Below, piece after piece: positions 52,424 through 62,338 of a DNA stretch of 64,000 nucleotides. Made by a program: the position numbers and the translations under genes. Below the pieces are notes generated by a model. The model did not search any database. It saw nothing but the letters and a program-made list of their open reading frames with translations, and was not told where the DNA came from. Where the stretch lies: NCBI GenBank assembly GCA_900754115.1, contig CAAEBM010000018.1, forward strand, positions 19,864-83,863, read 5' to 3'. This stretch comes from Bacilli bacterium (lineage in GTDB: Bacteria > Bacillota_I > Bacilli_A > RFN20 > CAG-631). Every line of letters begins with the position of its first letter. Within the stretch, counting starts at the first letter, position 1.

Positions 52424-53368
52424 ATGAAATTAATTTCGATTGTTGTTCCTTGTTATAATGAACAAGAAGCTCTACCATTTTTTTACAAAGCAGTAACGCC
52501 AATTTTAAAACAATTAGAACCTGATTATGAAATTATTTTTGTTGATGATGGTTCAAAAGACCAAACAGCCAGTATCATAAAAGATTTAGCAAAACAAGAT
52601 TTTCATGTAAAATATTGTATATTTTCTCGCAATTTTGGAAAAGAAAGTGCAATGTATGCTGGGCTTCAAAAAAGTAAAGGCGATTATGTTGCTATAATGG
52701 ATGCCGATTTACAAGATCCTCCAGAACGTTTAATTGAAATGTATCATGGCATTGTGGTAGAAGGATATGATTGCGTAGGAATTCGTCGAATCACTCGAGA
52801 AGGAGAACCAAAAATTCGTTCCTTCTTTGCTAGACAATTTTATAAAATGATTAATAAAATGTCGGAAACTGAAATTGTCGATGGGGCTAGAGATTATCGT
52901 TTAATGACTCGAAAAATGGTGGACGCGATTTTAGATGTCAGTGAATACAATCGTTTTTCTAAAGGAATTTTCAGTTGGGTTGGTTTTAAAACAAAATGGT
53001 TAGAATACAAAAATATTCAACGTGTAGCTGGAGAAACGAAATGGTCTTTTAAAAAATTACTTCGCTATTCTATTGATGGCATCATTTCTTTTTCCACTGC
53101 TCCTTTAAAGTGGATTTCAAAACTTGGAGGGACATTTATTGTTTTATCTATTTTGTTTGCTATCTTTTGCTTGATTGTCGGGCTAATTCCTAATGCCATT
53201 GTTTTTGATAGTTGGGTTTATTTGTTAACCGTTATCGTATTTCTTTTTGGAATTGGATTAGTTTGTTTAGGAATTGTTGGCCTATATCTTTCTAAAACTT
53301 ATTCAGAAGTAAAACATCGTCCAATTTATATTGAAAAAGAAAGCAATATTTCTAAACCTATAAAATAA
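52424..53368 (+). CDS. Membrane glycosyltransferase family 2 (DPM/GtrB-like)
   Basis: 314 residues. GT-A domain: ISIVVPCYNEQEALP, IIFVDDGSKDQTASI, FSRNFGKESAMYAGL, IMDADLQDPPERL (DxD) and VGIRRITREGEPKIRSF. Then two C-terminal membrane helices (GTFIVLSILFAIFCLIVGLI and VYLLTVIVFLFGIGLVCLGIVGLY). Such enzymes move a sugar onto undecaprenyl phosphate for wall or teichoic acid glycosylation. An alternative GTG 9 bases upstream is less likely because AGAGGTGG then acts as the SD for the 52424 ATG. Followed directly by a terminator. Confidence 0.9.
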   Translation: MKLISIVVPCYNEQEALPFFYKAVTPILKQLEPDYEIIFVDDGSKDQTASIIKDLAKQDFHVKYCIFSRNFGKESAMYAGLQKSKGDYVAIMDADLQDPPERLIEMYHGIVVEGYDCVGIRRITREGEPKIRSFFARQFYKMINKMSETEIVDGARDYRLMTRKMVDAILDVSEYNRFSKGIFSWVGFKTKWLEYKNIQRVAGETKWSFKKLLRYSIDGIISFSTAPLKWISKLGGTFIVLSILFAIFCLIVGLIPNAIVFDSWVYLLTVIVFLFGIGLVCLGIVGLYLSKTYSEVKHRPIYIEKESNISKPIK

Positions 53369-53393
53369 AAAAACTGCAAAAAGCAGTTTTTTT
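53368..53393. terminator. Shared terminator of convergent genes
   Basis: Stem AAAAAACTGC/GCAGTTTTTT around AAAAA between the glycosyltransferase (+) and SGNH hydrolase (-) genes; T-rich both ways. Confidence 0.9.
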
Positions 53394-54018
53394 ATCCTAA
53401 TAAATATTTAAGAACTTGATCAGCAATGAGTGCATGACCTACAATGGATGGATGAATTCCATCATTTGAAACCATATTTAAAGGTAATTGATGTTCATAT
53501 TGTGGCATTAATTCATGAAGAGGAATTAAAGGTAATTGATATTCTTTAGCCAATTCTATAATCGCTTTTGTCTTTTCATCTAAATCTTCTTTAAAAGCAA
53601 GTACCCATTCAATAGAAGTAATTAAAAACGGAGTCATCATGACAATTTGTGTATTTGGATTGGTGTTTTTAATTCCATCTAAAATGGTTTTATAATTTTT
53701 TATGAATTGTTCTACTGAAGTGGGGTCGTTTTGATCCCAACCTCTCCATGCATCATTGACTCCAATGAGAATAAAGACGAAATTAGGATGTAAATCTAAA
53801 ACATCTTCTTGCAATCGTGCAACTAAATCTTTCGTGCGGTTACCATTAATTCCTTTATTATATATTTGAATATTTAAATCACAAAAATTCGTATTAATGT
53901 GATTATTTACCATCAAAACATAACCAGATCCTAAAGGGTATTCGCTTTTTACTTGATGACAAGTATCTGTAACACTATCGCCAAAAAAGACAATTTTATC
54001 ATTTTGTTTTAACTTCAT
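53392..54018 (-). CDS. SGNH/GDSL hydrolase
   Basis: 208 residues. Block I IVFFGDSVTD (Ser nucleophile), block II NKGINGNRTKDL (Gly/Asn), block III ILIGVNDAWRG, block V DGIHPSIVGHALIA (Asp/His). No signal peptide, so a cytoplasmic esterase or deacetylase acting on small substrates, probably acetylated sugars. Start at 54018 with AGGTGA; a GTG three codons upstream overlaps that site. Third gene of an operon with a Gfo/Idh dehydrogenase and a sugar isomerase, which points to breakdown of an acylated sugar or inositol-like compound. Confidence 0.85.
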   Translation of the reverse strand: MKLKQNDKIVFFGDSVTDTCHQVKSEYPLGSGYVLMVNNHINTNFCDLNIQIYNKGINGNRTKDLVARLQEDVLDLHPNFVFILIGVNDAWRGWDQNDPTSVEQFIKNYKTILDGIKNTNPNTQIVMMTPFLITSIEWVLAFKEDLDEKTKAIIELAKEYQLPLIPLHELMPQYEHQLPLNMVSNDGIHPSIVGHALIADQVLKYLLG

Positions 54019-54027
54019 TATCTTCAC

Positions 54028-54843
54028 CTATTTCATTAAAGCCGTAGTATTAGCAATACATTCTTCAATATTTTCTAAAGTAGTGAGACCTTCAGATTCA
54101 ATAGAGATGCAACCTTGATAATTTTCTTGTTTTAAAAATTGAATAATTTCTTTTAAAGGAACATCTCCTTTAGTTAAGATAACGCCTCTAGTATAAATTC
54201 CATCTAAACCATAATATTGTACATGATCCTTATCGACTAATAAGAAATCTTTAAAGTGAATTAAACCGATATCATTTTTTAAATATTGAATTGCTTGTAA
54301 TGGGTTTTCACCAACTAGTAAAAAGTTTCCTGTATCAGCCGTAATTTTTAAATGTTTGGAATTAACTGCACGAATAACGGCTTCGATTTGTTTACTTTTG
54401 CCAGCTAGTTTTCCGTGGTTTTCTAAGCAAAAACAAATGTTTTCTTTTTCAGCTACAGGAACACATTCCTTAAAACTTTTAACGATTAAATCAAAAGCTT
54501 TTTCAAAATCGTATCCTTCTTTTAGATCTCCACAAAATACACGAATTGTATCTGTTTCAAAAAAATGAGCGATTTGACAAGCATTTTTTAACATTTCAAC
54601 TTGTTGAAGCCGAGTAGACTCATCACTGACAAAATTATTGGTAACAGAATAAGAAGCAACTTTCATTCCTAGTTCGTCTATGACTTGTTTTGCTTGTTTT
54701 TTTTCTTCATCAGTTTTTAGAAAAATATCTAATAATTCAACGTATTGAACGCCATTTTTATGCATATGGCGAAGAATATCAGGAACAGACATTCCTTTTT
54801 CAATTAAAGAAACATAAGTCCATAAAGCGACACTTAATTTCAT
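54028..54843 (-). CDS. Sugar phosphate isomerase/epimerase (TIM barrel)
   Basis: 271 residues of the xylose-isomerase-like barrel superfamily. Metal-site segments: NGVQYVELLDIF, ENICFCLENHGKLAG (Glu), ITADTGNFLLVGEN (Asp), IGLIHFKDFLL (His) and GCISIESEG (Glu). Members isomerise or epimerise keto sugars and inosose-type compounds. Start at 54843 with TAGGAG; longer frame unsupported. It sits between the dehydrogenase (10 bases upstream) and SGNH hydrolase (9 bases downstream), a tight three-gene operon. Confidence 0.85.
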   Translation of the reverse strand: MKLSVALWTYVSLIEKGMSVPDILRHMHKNGVQYVELLDIFLKTDEEKKQAKQVIDELGMKVASYSVTNNFVSDESTRLQQVEMLKNACQIAHFFETDTIRVFCGDLKEGYDFEKAFDLIVKSFKECVPVAEKENICFCLENHGKLAGKSKQIEAVIRAVNSKHLKITADTGNFLLVGENPLQAIQYLKNDIGLIHFKDFLLVDKDHVQYYGLDGIYTRGVILTKGDVPLKEIIQFLKQENYQGCISIESEGLTTLENIEECIANTTALMK

Positions 54844-54853
54844 TTTCTTTCTC

Positions 54854-55924
54854 CTATCGTTTAATGATAACTTCATGTCCAGTCGTTGCAGATTCATAGA
54901 TTGCATCTAAGATTCTCATTAGTTCAACGCCATCTTCTACAGGACTTACACAAGGTTTATCATTTAATACACAATCTACAAAGTGATCAATTTCATTTTG
55001 GAACATTGATCCAAATACATTGGCATTATTATCAATCACTGGAGTAATATTGACCATGTAATCATTTAAATCTTTATAAATTTCTAAATTTGGTTCAACT
55101 AATGCTCCACCTTTATCTCCAAAAATTTCAATAGATGTTTGGCTTTCTTTTAAATCTAAGGTAAAACTTGCTTCTACTTCTAAAACAGCGCCGTTATCAA
55201 AACGAATCATTGCGACAACAGAATCTTCAACAGTACAAATGTCGTCATCAGAATAATCCATTGGATGCCAATGAGAAACCCCTTTAATATGCTTTTTCAT
55301 TCCTAATTTATTGAAGGTTGCTCCATAAACAGAAATTGGTTTTGGTCCTCCTAATAAATATCTTGAAAGATCAATAATATGAACACCTAAGTCAATTAAT
55401 GGTCCTCCTCCAGAACGTTTTTTATCAGCAAACCATCCACCAGGGTTTCCAATTCTTCTTAGATAATGAGCTTTGACTAGATAAATATCGCCAAAGGTTC
55501 CAGCGTCTTTAAAATCATTGAATACTTTTGTCGTAGATGCATATCTTTTTACAAAACCAACCATTAATAAACGATTGTTTTTCTTAGCTGTTTGTTGCAT
55601 TTCAAGTGCTTGTTGTGTGTTCATCGCCAAAGGTTTTTCACACAAAACGTGTTTTTTTGCATTTAATGCTTTAATTGTTTCGGGGCAATGTCCATTGTTC
55701 CAAACACAAACACTAACAGCGTCGATTTCTTTCATTTTTAACATTTCGTCAACACTTCCAAAAGCGTGAGGAATATTATACGTTTTCGCATAATCTTTTG
55801 CTCTTTGTTCATTGATGTCACAGCAAGCAATGATTTCAACATTAGGATTTTTTTGATAAGCTTGAGTATGGCTATGGCTAATATTTCCACAACCAATAAT
55901 AGCAACTTTTAATTTTTTATCCAT
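54854..55924 (-). CDS. Gfo/Idh/MocA family dehydrogenase
   Basis: 356 residues. NAD-binding Rossmann start VAIIGCGNISHSHTQAY, then EIIACCDINEQRA, the family motif HVLCEKPLAMNTQQA (catalytic Lys) and GGPLIDLGVHIIDLSRYL (substrate-side Asp/His). The family oxidises hydroxyl groups of sugars and inositols. SD AAAGGAGAT before the ATG. First gene of the operon with isomerase and SGNH hydrolase, so it likely begins the same sugar pathway. Possible operator repeats lie upstream (about 56025-56115). Confidence 0.9.
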   Translation of the reverse strand: MDKKLKVAIIGCGNISHSHTQAYQKNPNVEIIACCDINEQRAKDYAKTYNIPHAFGSVDEMLKMKEIDAVSVCVWNNGHCPETIKALNAKKHVLCEKPLAMNTQQALEMQQTAKKNNRLLMVGFVKRYASTTKVFNDFKDAGTFGDIYLVKAHYLRRIGNPGGWFADKKRSGGGPLIDLGVHIIDLSRYLLGGPKPISVYGATFNKLGMKKHIKGVSHWHPMDYSDDDICTVEDSVVAMIRFDNGAVLEVEASFTLDLKESQTSIEIFGDKGGALVEPNLEIYKDLNDYMVNITPVIDNNANVFGSMFQNEIDHFVDCVLNDKPCVSPVEDGVELMRILDAIYESATTGHEVIIKR

Positions 55925-56259
55925 TATTTTTATCTCCTTTTTCGTACACTTTCATATTAGTATATTCATCCCTTTTTTTCAAGTCATTTTTAAAGAAATC
56001 GATAAAATAAAAAGTGTTTAAATTAAAACGAATGAACCTTATTATTCATCCATTTTTCATTCGGTAAAAACGATTTTTTGTATATTTTAAACAATTAAAA
56101 AGTGAATCGTTTTAAATATCTTATTGATATCTTATTTTTTTCTCAAACAACTTTATCGTTTGATTTCAGTTAATCCATATCGTTTCGACCAGTTTTATTC
56201 CATTATCTTCAATAATATAATTTTCTTTTTCAAAATCTATCCCGTCATATTAATGCATT

Positions 56260-56360
56260 CTATAAATTACATAGCATTTTTAAATATTCCAGTACTGCTC
56301 CTGCAATTTCCTGCGGCACAAACGACTCCTTTTGATTCGCACAGATATACATATCTTTCA
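56260..56360 (-). pseudogene. Fragment resembling an Hsp70 (DnaK) C-terminal ATPase segment
   Basis: The minus-strand frame reads YICANQKESFVPQEIAGA then VLEYLKMLCN to a stop at 56260. This fits the Hsp70 motif F-x-P-x-E-I-x-A-x-x-L-x-x-L-K. No start, no flanking domain and stops close by, so it is a decayed piece at most. The match rests on about 20 residues. Confidence 0.3.
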
Positions 56361-56421
56361 TCCCCAAAGGATTAGTGCACTTTTTCCTTTGACAAATTAT
56401 TTATATTACAATCTAAAAAAT

Positions 56422-56455
56422 AAAAAAAGTATGCACTTTATTGTGCGATACTTAC
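56422..56455 (-). terminator. Terminator of the AKR-methyltransferase operon
   Basis: Minus-strand stem AAGTATCGCAC/GTGCATACTT with a bulged base, followed by seven T; 21 bases past the stop at 56476. Confidence 0.8.
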
Positions 56456-56475
56456 TTTTTTGTAATCTTTAAAAA

Positions 56476-57162
56476 TTATTTTTTGACAATTGCATACATG
56501 ATGGTAGGAAAATCATTTTCAATGGAAGTCAAACCGATATCTACAATTTTTAAATTGGCTTCTTTTATTTCTTGTTTAAAAGTTTTAAAACTAACCATAC
56601 GGCAAGAAGTAGCGGCGATATAAAATTCTTTTTTTGTTTCTTGATGGAATCTTTTTTGATTTTCAAAAGCAACAGAAATATCGCTCTTTGATTCTATTTT
56701 TCCATCACCCATTGTTAAAATTAATGCTAGTCCTTCTTTTTTTAAATGCTGATAAATAAAATTAAAATATTTTTGCCTATCTTCATCTAACACTAGCATA
56801 TGTAAGGTGGCAACTGAATAAATAAAATCAAAATTTTCCTCCATGTTTTGTTGACAGACATCAAGTACCATAAATCGATCTTGATCTTCTTCATTGGCAT
56901 GTTTTTTACAATATTGAATTGCTTCTAAAGAAATATCAATTCCTTTTACATCATATCCTTCTTTTAAAAGATATAAAATGTCTCTTCCTTCACCGCATCC
57001 AACATCTAAAATTTTTATTTTTTGAGAGTCAAAGTAGTGGTGAAGTGTATCAATAACAATGGGACTATTTGTTTTAGAAAACCAGGTAACATTTTTTTGA
57101 TGTACTTGTTTATATCTTTTTTCATAAGCTTCATAATATTTTAAAATGTTTTTTTGATTCAT
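56476..57162 (-). CDS. Class I SAM-dependent methyltransferase
   Basis: 228 residues. Motif [16 protein letters not shown], motif II region [14 protein letters not shown], post-[15 protein letters not shown], motif [16 protein letters not shown]. The C-terminal half is typical of methyltransferase domain 11/25 proteins. Resembles tellurite-resistance TehB or biotin-pathway-like enzymes, but no substrate can be named. SD GGAAC is weak; it starts 4 bases after the aldo/keto reductase stop and is probably coupled. Confidence 0.85.
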   Translation of the reverse strand: MNQKNILKYYEAYEKRYKQVHQKNVTWFSKTNSPIVIDTLHHYFDSQKIKILDVGCGEGRDILYLLKEGYDVKGIDISLEAIQYCKKHANEEDQDRFMVLDVCQQNMEENFDFIYSVATLHMLVLDEDRQKYFNFIYQHLKKEGLALILTMGDGKIESKSDISVAFENQKRFHQETKKEFYIAATSCRMVSFKTFKQEIKEANLKIVDIGLTSIENDFPTIMYAIVKK

Positions 57163-57166
57163 TTTA

Positions 57167-58042
57167 TCATTGTTCCTTTAATGAGGTTAAAATAGGGTTT
57201 TTTAAATAATTGTAAAGTCTATCAATTTCTTGAATATCTCGTGTATCTAGCATGGAAGGTTTATTTTTATTTAGTGATGCGATTTTTTTCATGTCTTGCT
57301 CATCTAATGTAAAATCAAATACATCTATATTTTCTTTAATTCTTTCTTCATGTGTTGATTTTGGAATGACAATAACTCCTCTTTGAATATTCCAACGTAG
57401 AATAATTTGCGGAACAGATTTGTGGTATTTGTTCGCTAGTTCAACTAAAACTGCCTCTTGAAACATTCCTTTTAACCCTTCAGCAAAAGGAGCCCAACCT
57501 TCTATTTCAATATTTAATTTTTTATTCAATTCAATTTCTTCTTCTCTTTGATAATGTGGATGACATTCAATTTGGTTAATTGCTGGTTTAATATCAAAGT
57601 TTAAATAAAGATCATATAATCTGTCGTTTAAAAAATTAGAAACCCCGATTGCTCTTATCTTTTTTTCTTTATATAACTCTACTAAAGCCCGATAGGCTCC
57701 ATAATAATCATTTAAAGGCATATGAATCAAATATAAATCAATATAATCTATGTCTAAATTTTTTAGTGAATCAAATACTGCTTGCTTTGTTTGTTCATAA
57801 TTCATTTCGTTAATGAAAACTTTGGAAGTGATAAAAAATTCTTCTCTAGGGATACCTGACTTTTTTATTGCTTTTCCTACAGCAACTTCATTTTTATAAC
57901 TTCTGGCTGTATCAAAAAGTCTATACCCTTGTTGAATTGCTATTGATACAACTTTTTCACATTCTTCTAAATCATCAATTTGAAAAACTCCAAAACCTAA
58001 AATTGGCATTTTTATTCCATTGTTTAAAGTCTTATATTCCAT
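57167..58042 (-). CDS. Aldo/keto reductase
   Basis: 291 residues. TIM-barrel AKR signatures: [26 protein letters not shown] (catalytic Asp and Tyr), FITSKVF (Lys), [11 protein letters not shown] (His), [10 protein letters not shown] and, near the end, [17 protein letters not shown], the NADPH site. Reduces aldehydes or ketones; DkgA-like (2,5-diketo-gluconate reductase) enzymes have this pattern. SD AAGGAG 9 bases upstream. Operon with the methyltransferase. Confidence 0.92.
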   Translation of the reverse strand: MEYKTLNNGIKMPILGFGVFQIDDLEECEKVVSIAIQQGYRLFDTARSYKNEVAVGKAIKKSGIPREEFFITSKVFINEMNYEQTKQAVFDSLKNLDIDYIDLYLIHMPLNDYYGAYRALVELYKEKKIRAIGVSNFLNDRLYDLYLNFDIKPAINQIECHPHYQREEEIELNKKLNIEIEGWAPFAEGLKGMFQEAVLVELANKYHKSVPQIILRWNIQRGVIVIPKSTHEERIKENIDVFDFTLDEQDMKKIASLNKNKPSMLDTRDIQEIDRLYNYLKNPILTSLKEQ

Positions 58043-58189
58043 AAATAGTCTCCTTTCTATTTATATTATAAATTTAGACGACAATGAAATCAAATTTCTA
58101 TTATTTATTCTATTCTTTTTTATCAATTTTAGATATTTTACATAAAAAACTCTCTATTGAATACTAGGAAGTTGTATTTAAAATGATAT

Positions 58190-59920
58190 TTAAATAGACC
58201 AATTAGATGATTCTTTTTGAAGTTTAACCATTTTTGTAAAAACTCCATTTTTTTTCATCAATTCTTTAGGAGTGCCATCTTCTATAATTATTCCATCGTT
58301 AAGAACAATTACATGATTGGCATTTTCTACTGTTCTCATTCTATGAGCTATGACGATGACAGTTTTATCTTTTGTAACTTTAGATATTGCTTCTTGAATC
58401 GCTGTTTCGTTTTCTGCATCTAAAGATGCTGTGGCTTCATCAAGTAAAACGATGGGAGCATTTTTTAGCAATGCTCTAGCAATAGATATTCTTTGCCTTT
58501 CGCCACCAGATAATTCTGCTCCATTTTCACCAATAACAGTGTTGTACCCATTAGGAAGTTTTAAAACAAATTCATCACAATTAGCGAGTTTGGCAGCATT
58601 TTTTACTTCTTCATCAGTTGCCATTTTATTACCTATTTTAATGTTTTCAAGAATAGTATTATTGAATAAATTAACATCTTGGAAAACAATAGAGTAGTTT
58701 TCCATTAATTTTTCTGGATCGATTTTTGAAATATCCTGACCACCTAAAGTGACCATTCCACTTGAAACATCATAAAATCTAGAACAAATTTTAGATATTG
58801 TTGATTTCCCACATCCTGAAGGACCTACTAGAGCGGTAACTTCTCCTTGTTTTGCTTTAAAAGAAATTTGATGTAAAACGCCTTCCTTTTCATTATATGA
58901 AAAATCAACATTTTTAAATTCAATATCATAGTTTGTTGGTTTAAAATTGCTATTTCCTTCTTGAATTTTATATGAATAAAATTCATTCATTCTATCAATA
59001 TTTAAATAAGTAGAATTTATAGCAGCAAGATTCATTAATGCTCCAGATAATGGTTCATATAATCTAGAAACTAATAATAAAAACATAAAAAATGTCATGA
59101 TGGGCAAAGATTCATTAAGAAGTAAAATTGAACCAACCAAAGCTGTTGTTGCAATGCCAAATTTTAATAACATTTGTGCAGTGACAACAAAGATTGCTAC
59201 TCCTAGTTCTGAATGGATTTGTTTTTTTTCGACTTCTCTAATGTTTGTATTTACTTTAGATAAATATTTTTTTTGATAATTAAATGCTCTTATATCTTTT
59301 ATATTTTCCAAACATTCTTGTACTTTGTCATGTAACGCTAAAATAGAATTGTTTTTCTTTTTAGTAAAATAATTTTGAGCTTTTTTTGATAACCAAACAA
59401 TAATGATTGCAATTGGTACAACCCATAAGGAAGCTAAAGTCATTCGCCAATCAAAAATAAATATAGGGATACATATAATTAATGTTGATATCATAGAACC
59501 AAAAAAGTTAGGCATAAAATGAGAGAATGATTGTTCTACAGCAGTTGCATCATTAAGAATCACATTAGTTAAATCTGTTAAATCACGATGTGCAAAAAAA
59601 GCTAAAGGTAATTTTCTTAATCTTTCTGCTAAAGCAATTCTTCTTTTGCCGCTTTCTTTATATGTTAAAAAATAAGAACAATTATATTCAAAATAATAGA
59701 TAAGACCCATTAAAATCAATATGATGACACTACCAAAACCAAATAAATAATAATGCCAAGTTGGAATGGTTCCATCGATTAAATCTTGAATTAATAAGAA
59801 TAATAAACTGACAGGAACAAGCAATAAAAGATTACTAAGCACAAAATTAATAGTGGCCTTTAAAAAATCTTTAGCGCCCTGTTCTGTTAAAGCAAATTTT
59901 TTCATTAAGTATCGAATCAT
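58190..59920 (-). CDS. ABC exporter half-transporter, second subunit
   Basis: 576 residues. Six-helix membrane domain (residues 1-310) and ATPase domain with Walker A GPSGCGKST, signature LSGGERQRISIARALL, Walker B IVLLDEATASLD and H-loop IAHRMRTVE. Start at 59920 behind GGAGG; the frame 17 codons further upstream overlaps the first subunit gene and has no site. Start and preceding stop are adjacent (59922). With the upstream half-transporter it should form a heterodimeric exporter of the LmrCD/BmrCD or IrtAB-like class. Confidence 0.9.
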   Translation of the reverse strand: MIRYLMKKFALTEQGAKDFLKATINFVLSNLLLLVPVSLLFLLIQDLIDGTIPTWHYYLFGFGSVIILILMGLIYYFEYNCSYFLTYKESGKRRIALAERLRKLPLAFFAHRDLTDLTNVILNDATAVEQSFSHFMPNFFGSMISTLIICIPIFIFDWRMTLASLWVVPIAIIIVWLSKKAQNYFTKKKNNSILALHDKVQECLENIKDIRAFNYQKKYLSKVNTNIREVEKKQIHSELGVAIFVVTAQMLLKFGIATTALVGSILLLNESLPIMTFFMFLLLVSRLYEPLSGALMNLAAINSTYLNIDRMNEFYSYKIQEGNSNFKPTNYDIEFKNVDFSYNEKEGVLHQISFKAKQGEVTALVGPSGCGKSTISKICSRFYDVSSGMVTLGGQDISKIDPEKLMENYSIVFQDVNLFNNTILENIKIGNKMATDEEVKNAAKLANCDEFVLKLPNGYNTVIGENGAELSGGERQRISIARALLKNAPIVLLDEATASLDAENETAIQEAISKVTKDKTVIVIAHRMRTVENANHVIVLNDGIIIEDGTPKELMKKNGVFTKMVKLQKESSNWSI

Positions 59921-59921
59921 T

Positions 59922-61688
59922 TTAAAGCCTCCATTCAATTGATTTTTGATAATCATTCCACATGTTTGCATAAGTTTTACTTTTTAAAATTAATTCGTCA
60001 TGTGTTCCTTCTTTTTCTATTTCTCCTTCATTAATAACAATGATTTTATCAGCGTTTTTAATAGTAGAAAGACGATGTGCAATCATCAAAACGGTTTTAT
60101 TTTTACTTAAATTTTTAAAGGCTTTTTGAATTAAATACTCATTTTCTGGATCAGCGAAAGCTGTAGCTTCATCTAATATGATAATATCAGCATTTTTTAA
60201 AATTGCTCTGGCAATGGTTATTCGTTGCATTTCTCCACCAGACAAATGTACTCCCTTTGTACCAATTATTGTATCTATGCCTTGTGGGAGTTTAGCGATA
60301 ATATCATCACATTCTGCTAGATGTAAAGCATGTAAAACCTCATCTTTTGATGAGTTAGATTTGCCTAACCGAACATTATCAAAAATAGACATTTTAAATA
60401 GTTTAGAATTTTGAGAAACATAAGCTATTTTATTCATTAAAACAGGAGTGGCGATATCTTTAATATTTACATTTCCAATTAATATTTTGCCAGAATCAAT
60501 ATCATAGAAACGATTAATTAAACTAGCGATGGTTGATTTACCCCCACCAGAAGGACCTACAATTGCAGTGATTGAGTTTTCTTTTATTTTTAAATTAATA
60601 TTTTTTAATGCGTACTGATTTTCTTTCTTATATTTAAATGATACATTTTCTAAAACAATTTCATTAGAAGAAGGGATTTCGTAATTTTGATTTTCTTTTA
60701 AAGGTTCAATCATTAAAATAGAATTTATTCTATTAATTGAATCTTCGACTAGCATTGTATTTTCAGACATATACATTACTCTCATTAAAGTTGTAGATAT
60801 TACTGGAGTAAAGATGACATAAAAAATAAAATTTAAAACGAATGTAGTACTCCATATTCCATTTCTTGTAAGAATTAAAGTTAATCCGATTAAAAAAGCA
60901 AAAGTTGCATTAATTACAATTTGAAAGGCAATCATAGGTTTTCTACACATTTTAGTATATGAAATACAAAATTTACCGTAATTATCGATAGAATTTTTAA
61001 ATTTTTTAAAAGAATATACAGATTGATTAAAGGTTTTTACAACAGGAATTCCTCTTACGTATTCAACTGCTTCATTATTGATATTTTCCATGGCTTCTTG
61101 ATATGCTGCCATATCTTCTTTCATCTTTGGACCAACCATTCTCCTCATAAAAAGAAAACCTAAGAGAACTGGCACAAGAGAAATTAAACCTAATCTGTAG
61201 TCAAAAATACATAAAATAACGATGATTGTGAAAGGCATAAGAATTGCTTGAGACATATCTGGGAGTTGATGTGCTAAATAAGTTTCGGTTGCACTTGTGG
61301 AATCTATAACTATTTTTCGAATTTTTCCACTTCCTTTTTCATCAATCACACCGATTGGCATTTTTGTAATATGATCCATTAATTTAATTCTCATATTACC
61401 AGCAATTCGAAATGCAGATATATGTGAGCACATTAACCCACCAATATAAAATATAATTCCAAGTAAAGAAAAAAGAACTGCCATCCAACCATAAAAAACT
61501 AAATTTGTTGCGTCACTATAATTAGGCATAATATTTAAAACATCTCGAATAATAAACCAAATATAGACAAATGGTATTAAGCAAAGAATACCACTTATCG
61601 AGGATAAAATTAAAGAAAAATAAGTTAAATATTTATATTTTCCAGCATATGACATTAATATAGAAAAAACATTATCTTTTTTCTTCAT
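59922..61688 (-). CDS. ABC exporter half-transporter, first subunit
   Basis: 588 residues. Six membrane helices, then ATPase with Walker A GPSGGGKST, signature LSGGEMQRITIARAIL, Walker B IIILDEATAFADPENE and H-loop IAHRLSTIK. Both subunits keep the catalytic Glu, so neither ATPase site looks degenerate, unlike many heterodimeric exporters. The ATAFADPENE form is common in IrtA/YbtP-like siderophore and antibiotic transporters. SD AAAGGA. It follows the tetR gene by 21 bases. Confidence 0.9.
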   Translation of the reverse strand: MKKKDNVFSILMSYAGKYKYLTYFSLILSSISGILCLIPFVYIWFIIRDVLNIMPNYSDATNLVFYGWMAVLFSLLGIIFYIGGLMCSHISAFRIAGNMRIKLMDHITKMPIGVIDEKGSGKIRKIVIDSTSATETYLAHQLPDMSQAILMPFTIIVILCIFDYRLGLISLVPVLLGFLFMRRMVGPKMKEDMAAYQEAMENINNEAVEYVRGIPVVKTFNQSVYSFKKFKNSIDNYGKFCISYTKMCRKPMIAFQIVINATFAFLIGLTLILTRNGIWSTTFVLNFIFYVIFTPVISTTLMRVMYMSENTMLVEDSINRINSILMIEPLKENQNYEIPSSNEIVLENVSFKYKKENQYALKNINLKIKENSITAIVGPSGGGKSTIASLINRFYDIDSGKILIGNVNIKDIATPVLMNKIAYVSQNSKLFKMSIFDNVRLGKSNSSKDEVLHALHLAECDDIIAKLPQGIDTIIGTKGVHLSGGEMQRITIARAILKNADIIILDEATAFADPENEYLIQKAFKNLSKNKTVLMIAHRLSTIKNADKIIVINEGEIEKEGTHDELILKSKTYANMWNDYQKSIEWRL

Positions 61689-61709
61689 AATAATTTTCCT
61701 TTCTAATCT

Positions 61710-62324
61710 TTAAAATTCAATTCCTAATAAAGAGGCCCATCCTACTTCATAGAATCGATATACTTTAGAAATATATTCAACTGCTTTATTTTTAGACATG
61801 TTATGAATGACAACTTCAAAAATTGCTCTAAATAAAGAAGTACATAAAATATGGTTTAGATTATCTTCAACATCATTTACTTCTATTCCTTTAGTTTTTA
61901 AATCTTTTATAAATCTTTTAGTATTTTCAACTTCAATATCTACCATGTTATCAATAAAGTATTCGTATTTTGATCCATTACTTTTACAAATAATTAATTG
62001 AAAAGAATCAAAATGGTTGTAAATATAATCTATCATTTTATCCAACGCATCACTAGTGTATGAATCCATCTCTTTTATCTGTCGTTCAATTGGATAAGTT
62101 GCATATTGCTTTTGTGCTTCGTTAAACATTTGAAGTAAAGTTTCTGCATCTTTTCCTACTATTGCATCAAAAAGTTCTGCTTTATCAATAAATCTATAAT
62201 AAAGAGAACCTGTAGTTAAATTTGCTTTAGCAGCAATGTTTCGCATCGAAGCATCTTGGAAACCATGATTTAAAAATTCTTCTTTTGCAGCACTTAGAAT
62301 TTCTTCTTTAATATTTTCTTCCAT
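61710..62324 (-). CDS. TetR/AcrR family regulator
   Basis: 204 residues. N-terminal HTH ILSAAKEEFLNHGFQDAS, MRNIAAKANLTTGSLYYRF and DKAELFDAIV; the rest is the helical ligand domain. First gene of an operon with two ABC half-transporters, so it most likely represses the operon and is released by an exported compound. SD AGAGGTG before the ATG. A promoter with tandem palindromes lies just upstream. Confidence 0.93.
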   Translation of the reverse strand: MEENIKEEILSAAKEEFLNHGFQDASMRNIAAKANLTTGSLYYRFIDKAELFDAIVGKDAETLLQMFNEAQKQYATYPIERQIKEMDSYTSDALDKMIDYIYNHFDSFQLIICKSNGSKYEYFIDNMVDIEVENTKRFIKDLKTKGIEVNDVEDNLNHILCTSLFRAIFEVVIHNMSKNKAVEYISKVYRFYEVGWASLLGIEF

Positions 62325-62338
62325 TCAACACACCTCTA

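Larger units (their letters stand above)
55925..56475 (-). other. Intergenic region with inverted repeats and gene remnants
   Basis: About 550 bases without an intact gene. Near the dehydrogenase gene, CGAATGAA and TTCATTCG form an 8-bp inverted repeat (about 56029-56063), and AAAACGATT with AATCGTTTT form another (about 56067-56115); both could bind a LacI-type repressor of the operon. Further right lie minus-strand remnants (56260-56360 listed separately, and a frame near 56150-56240 reading DGIDFEKENYIIEDNGIKL) that look like pieces of lost genes. Confidence 0.45.

Noticed and set aside
56124..56375. 83-codon plus-strand frame
   Set aside because: Opposite to the minus-strand gene remnants, no SD, aromatic-rich composition typical of AT-rich shadow frames.
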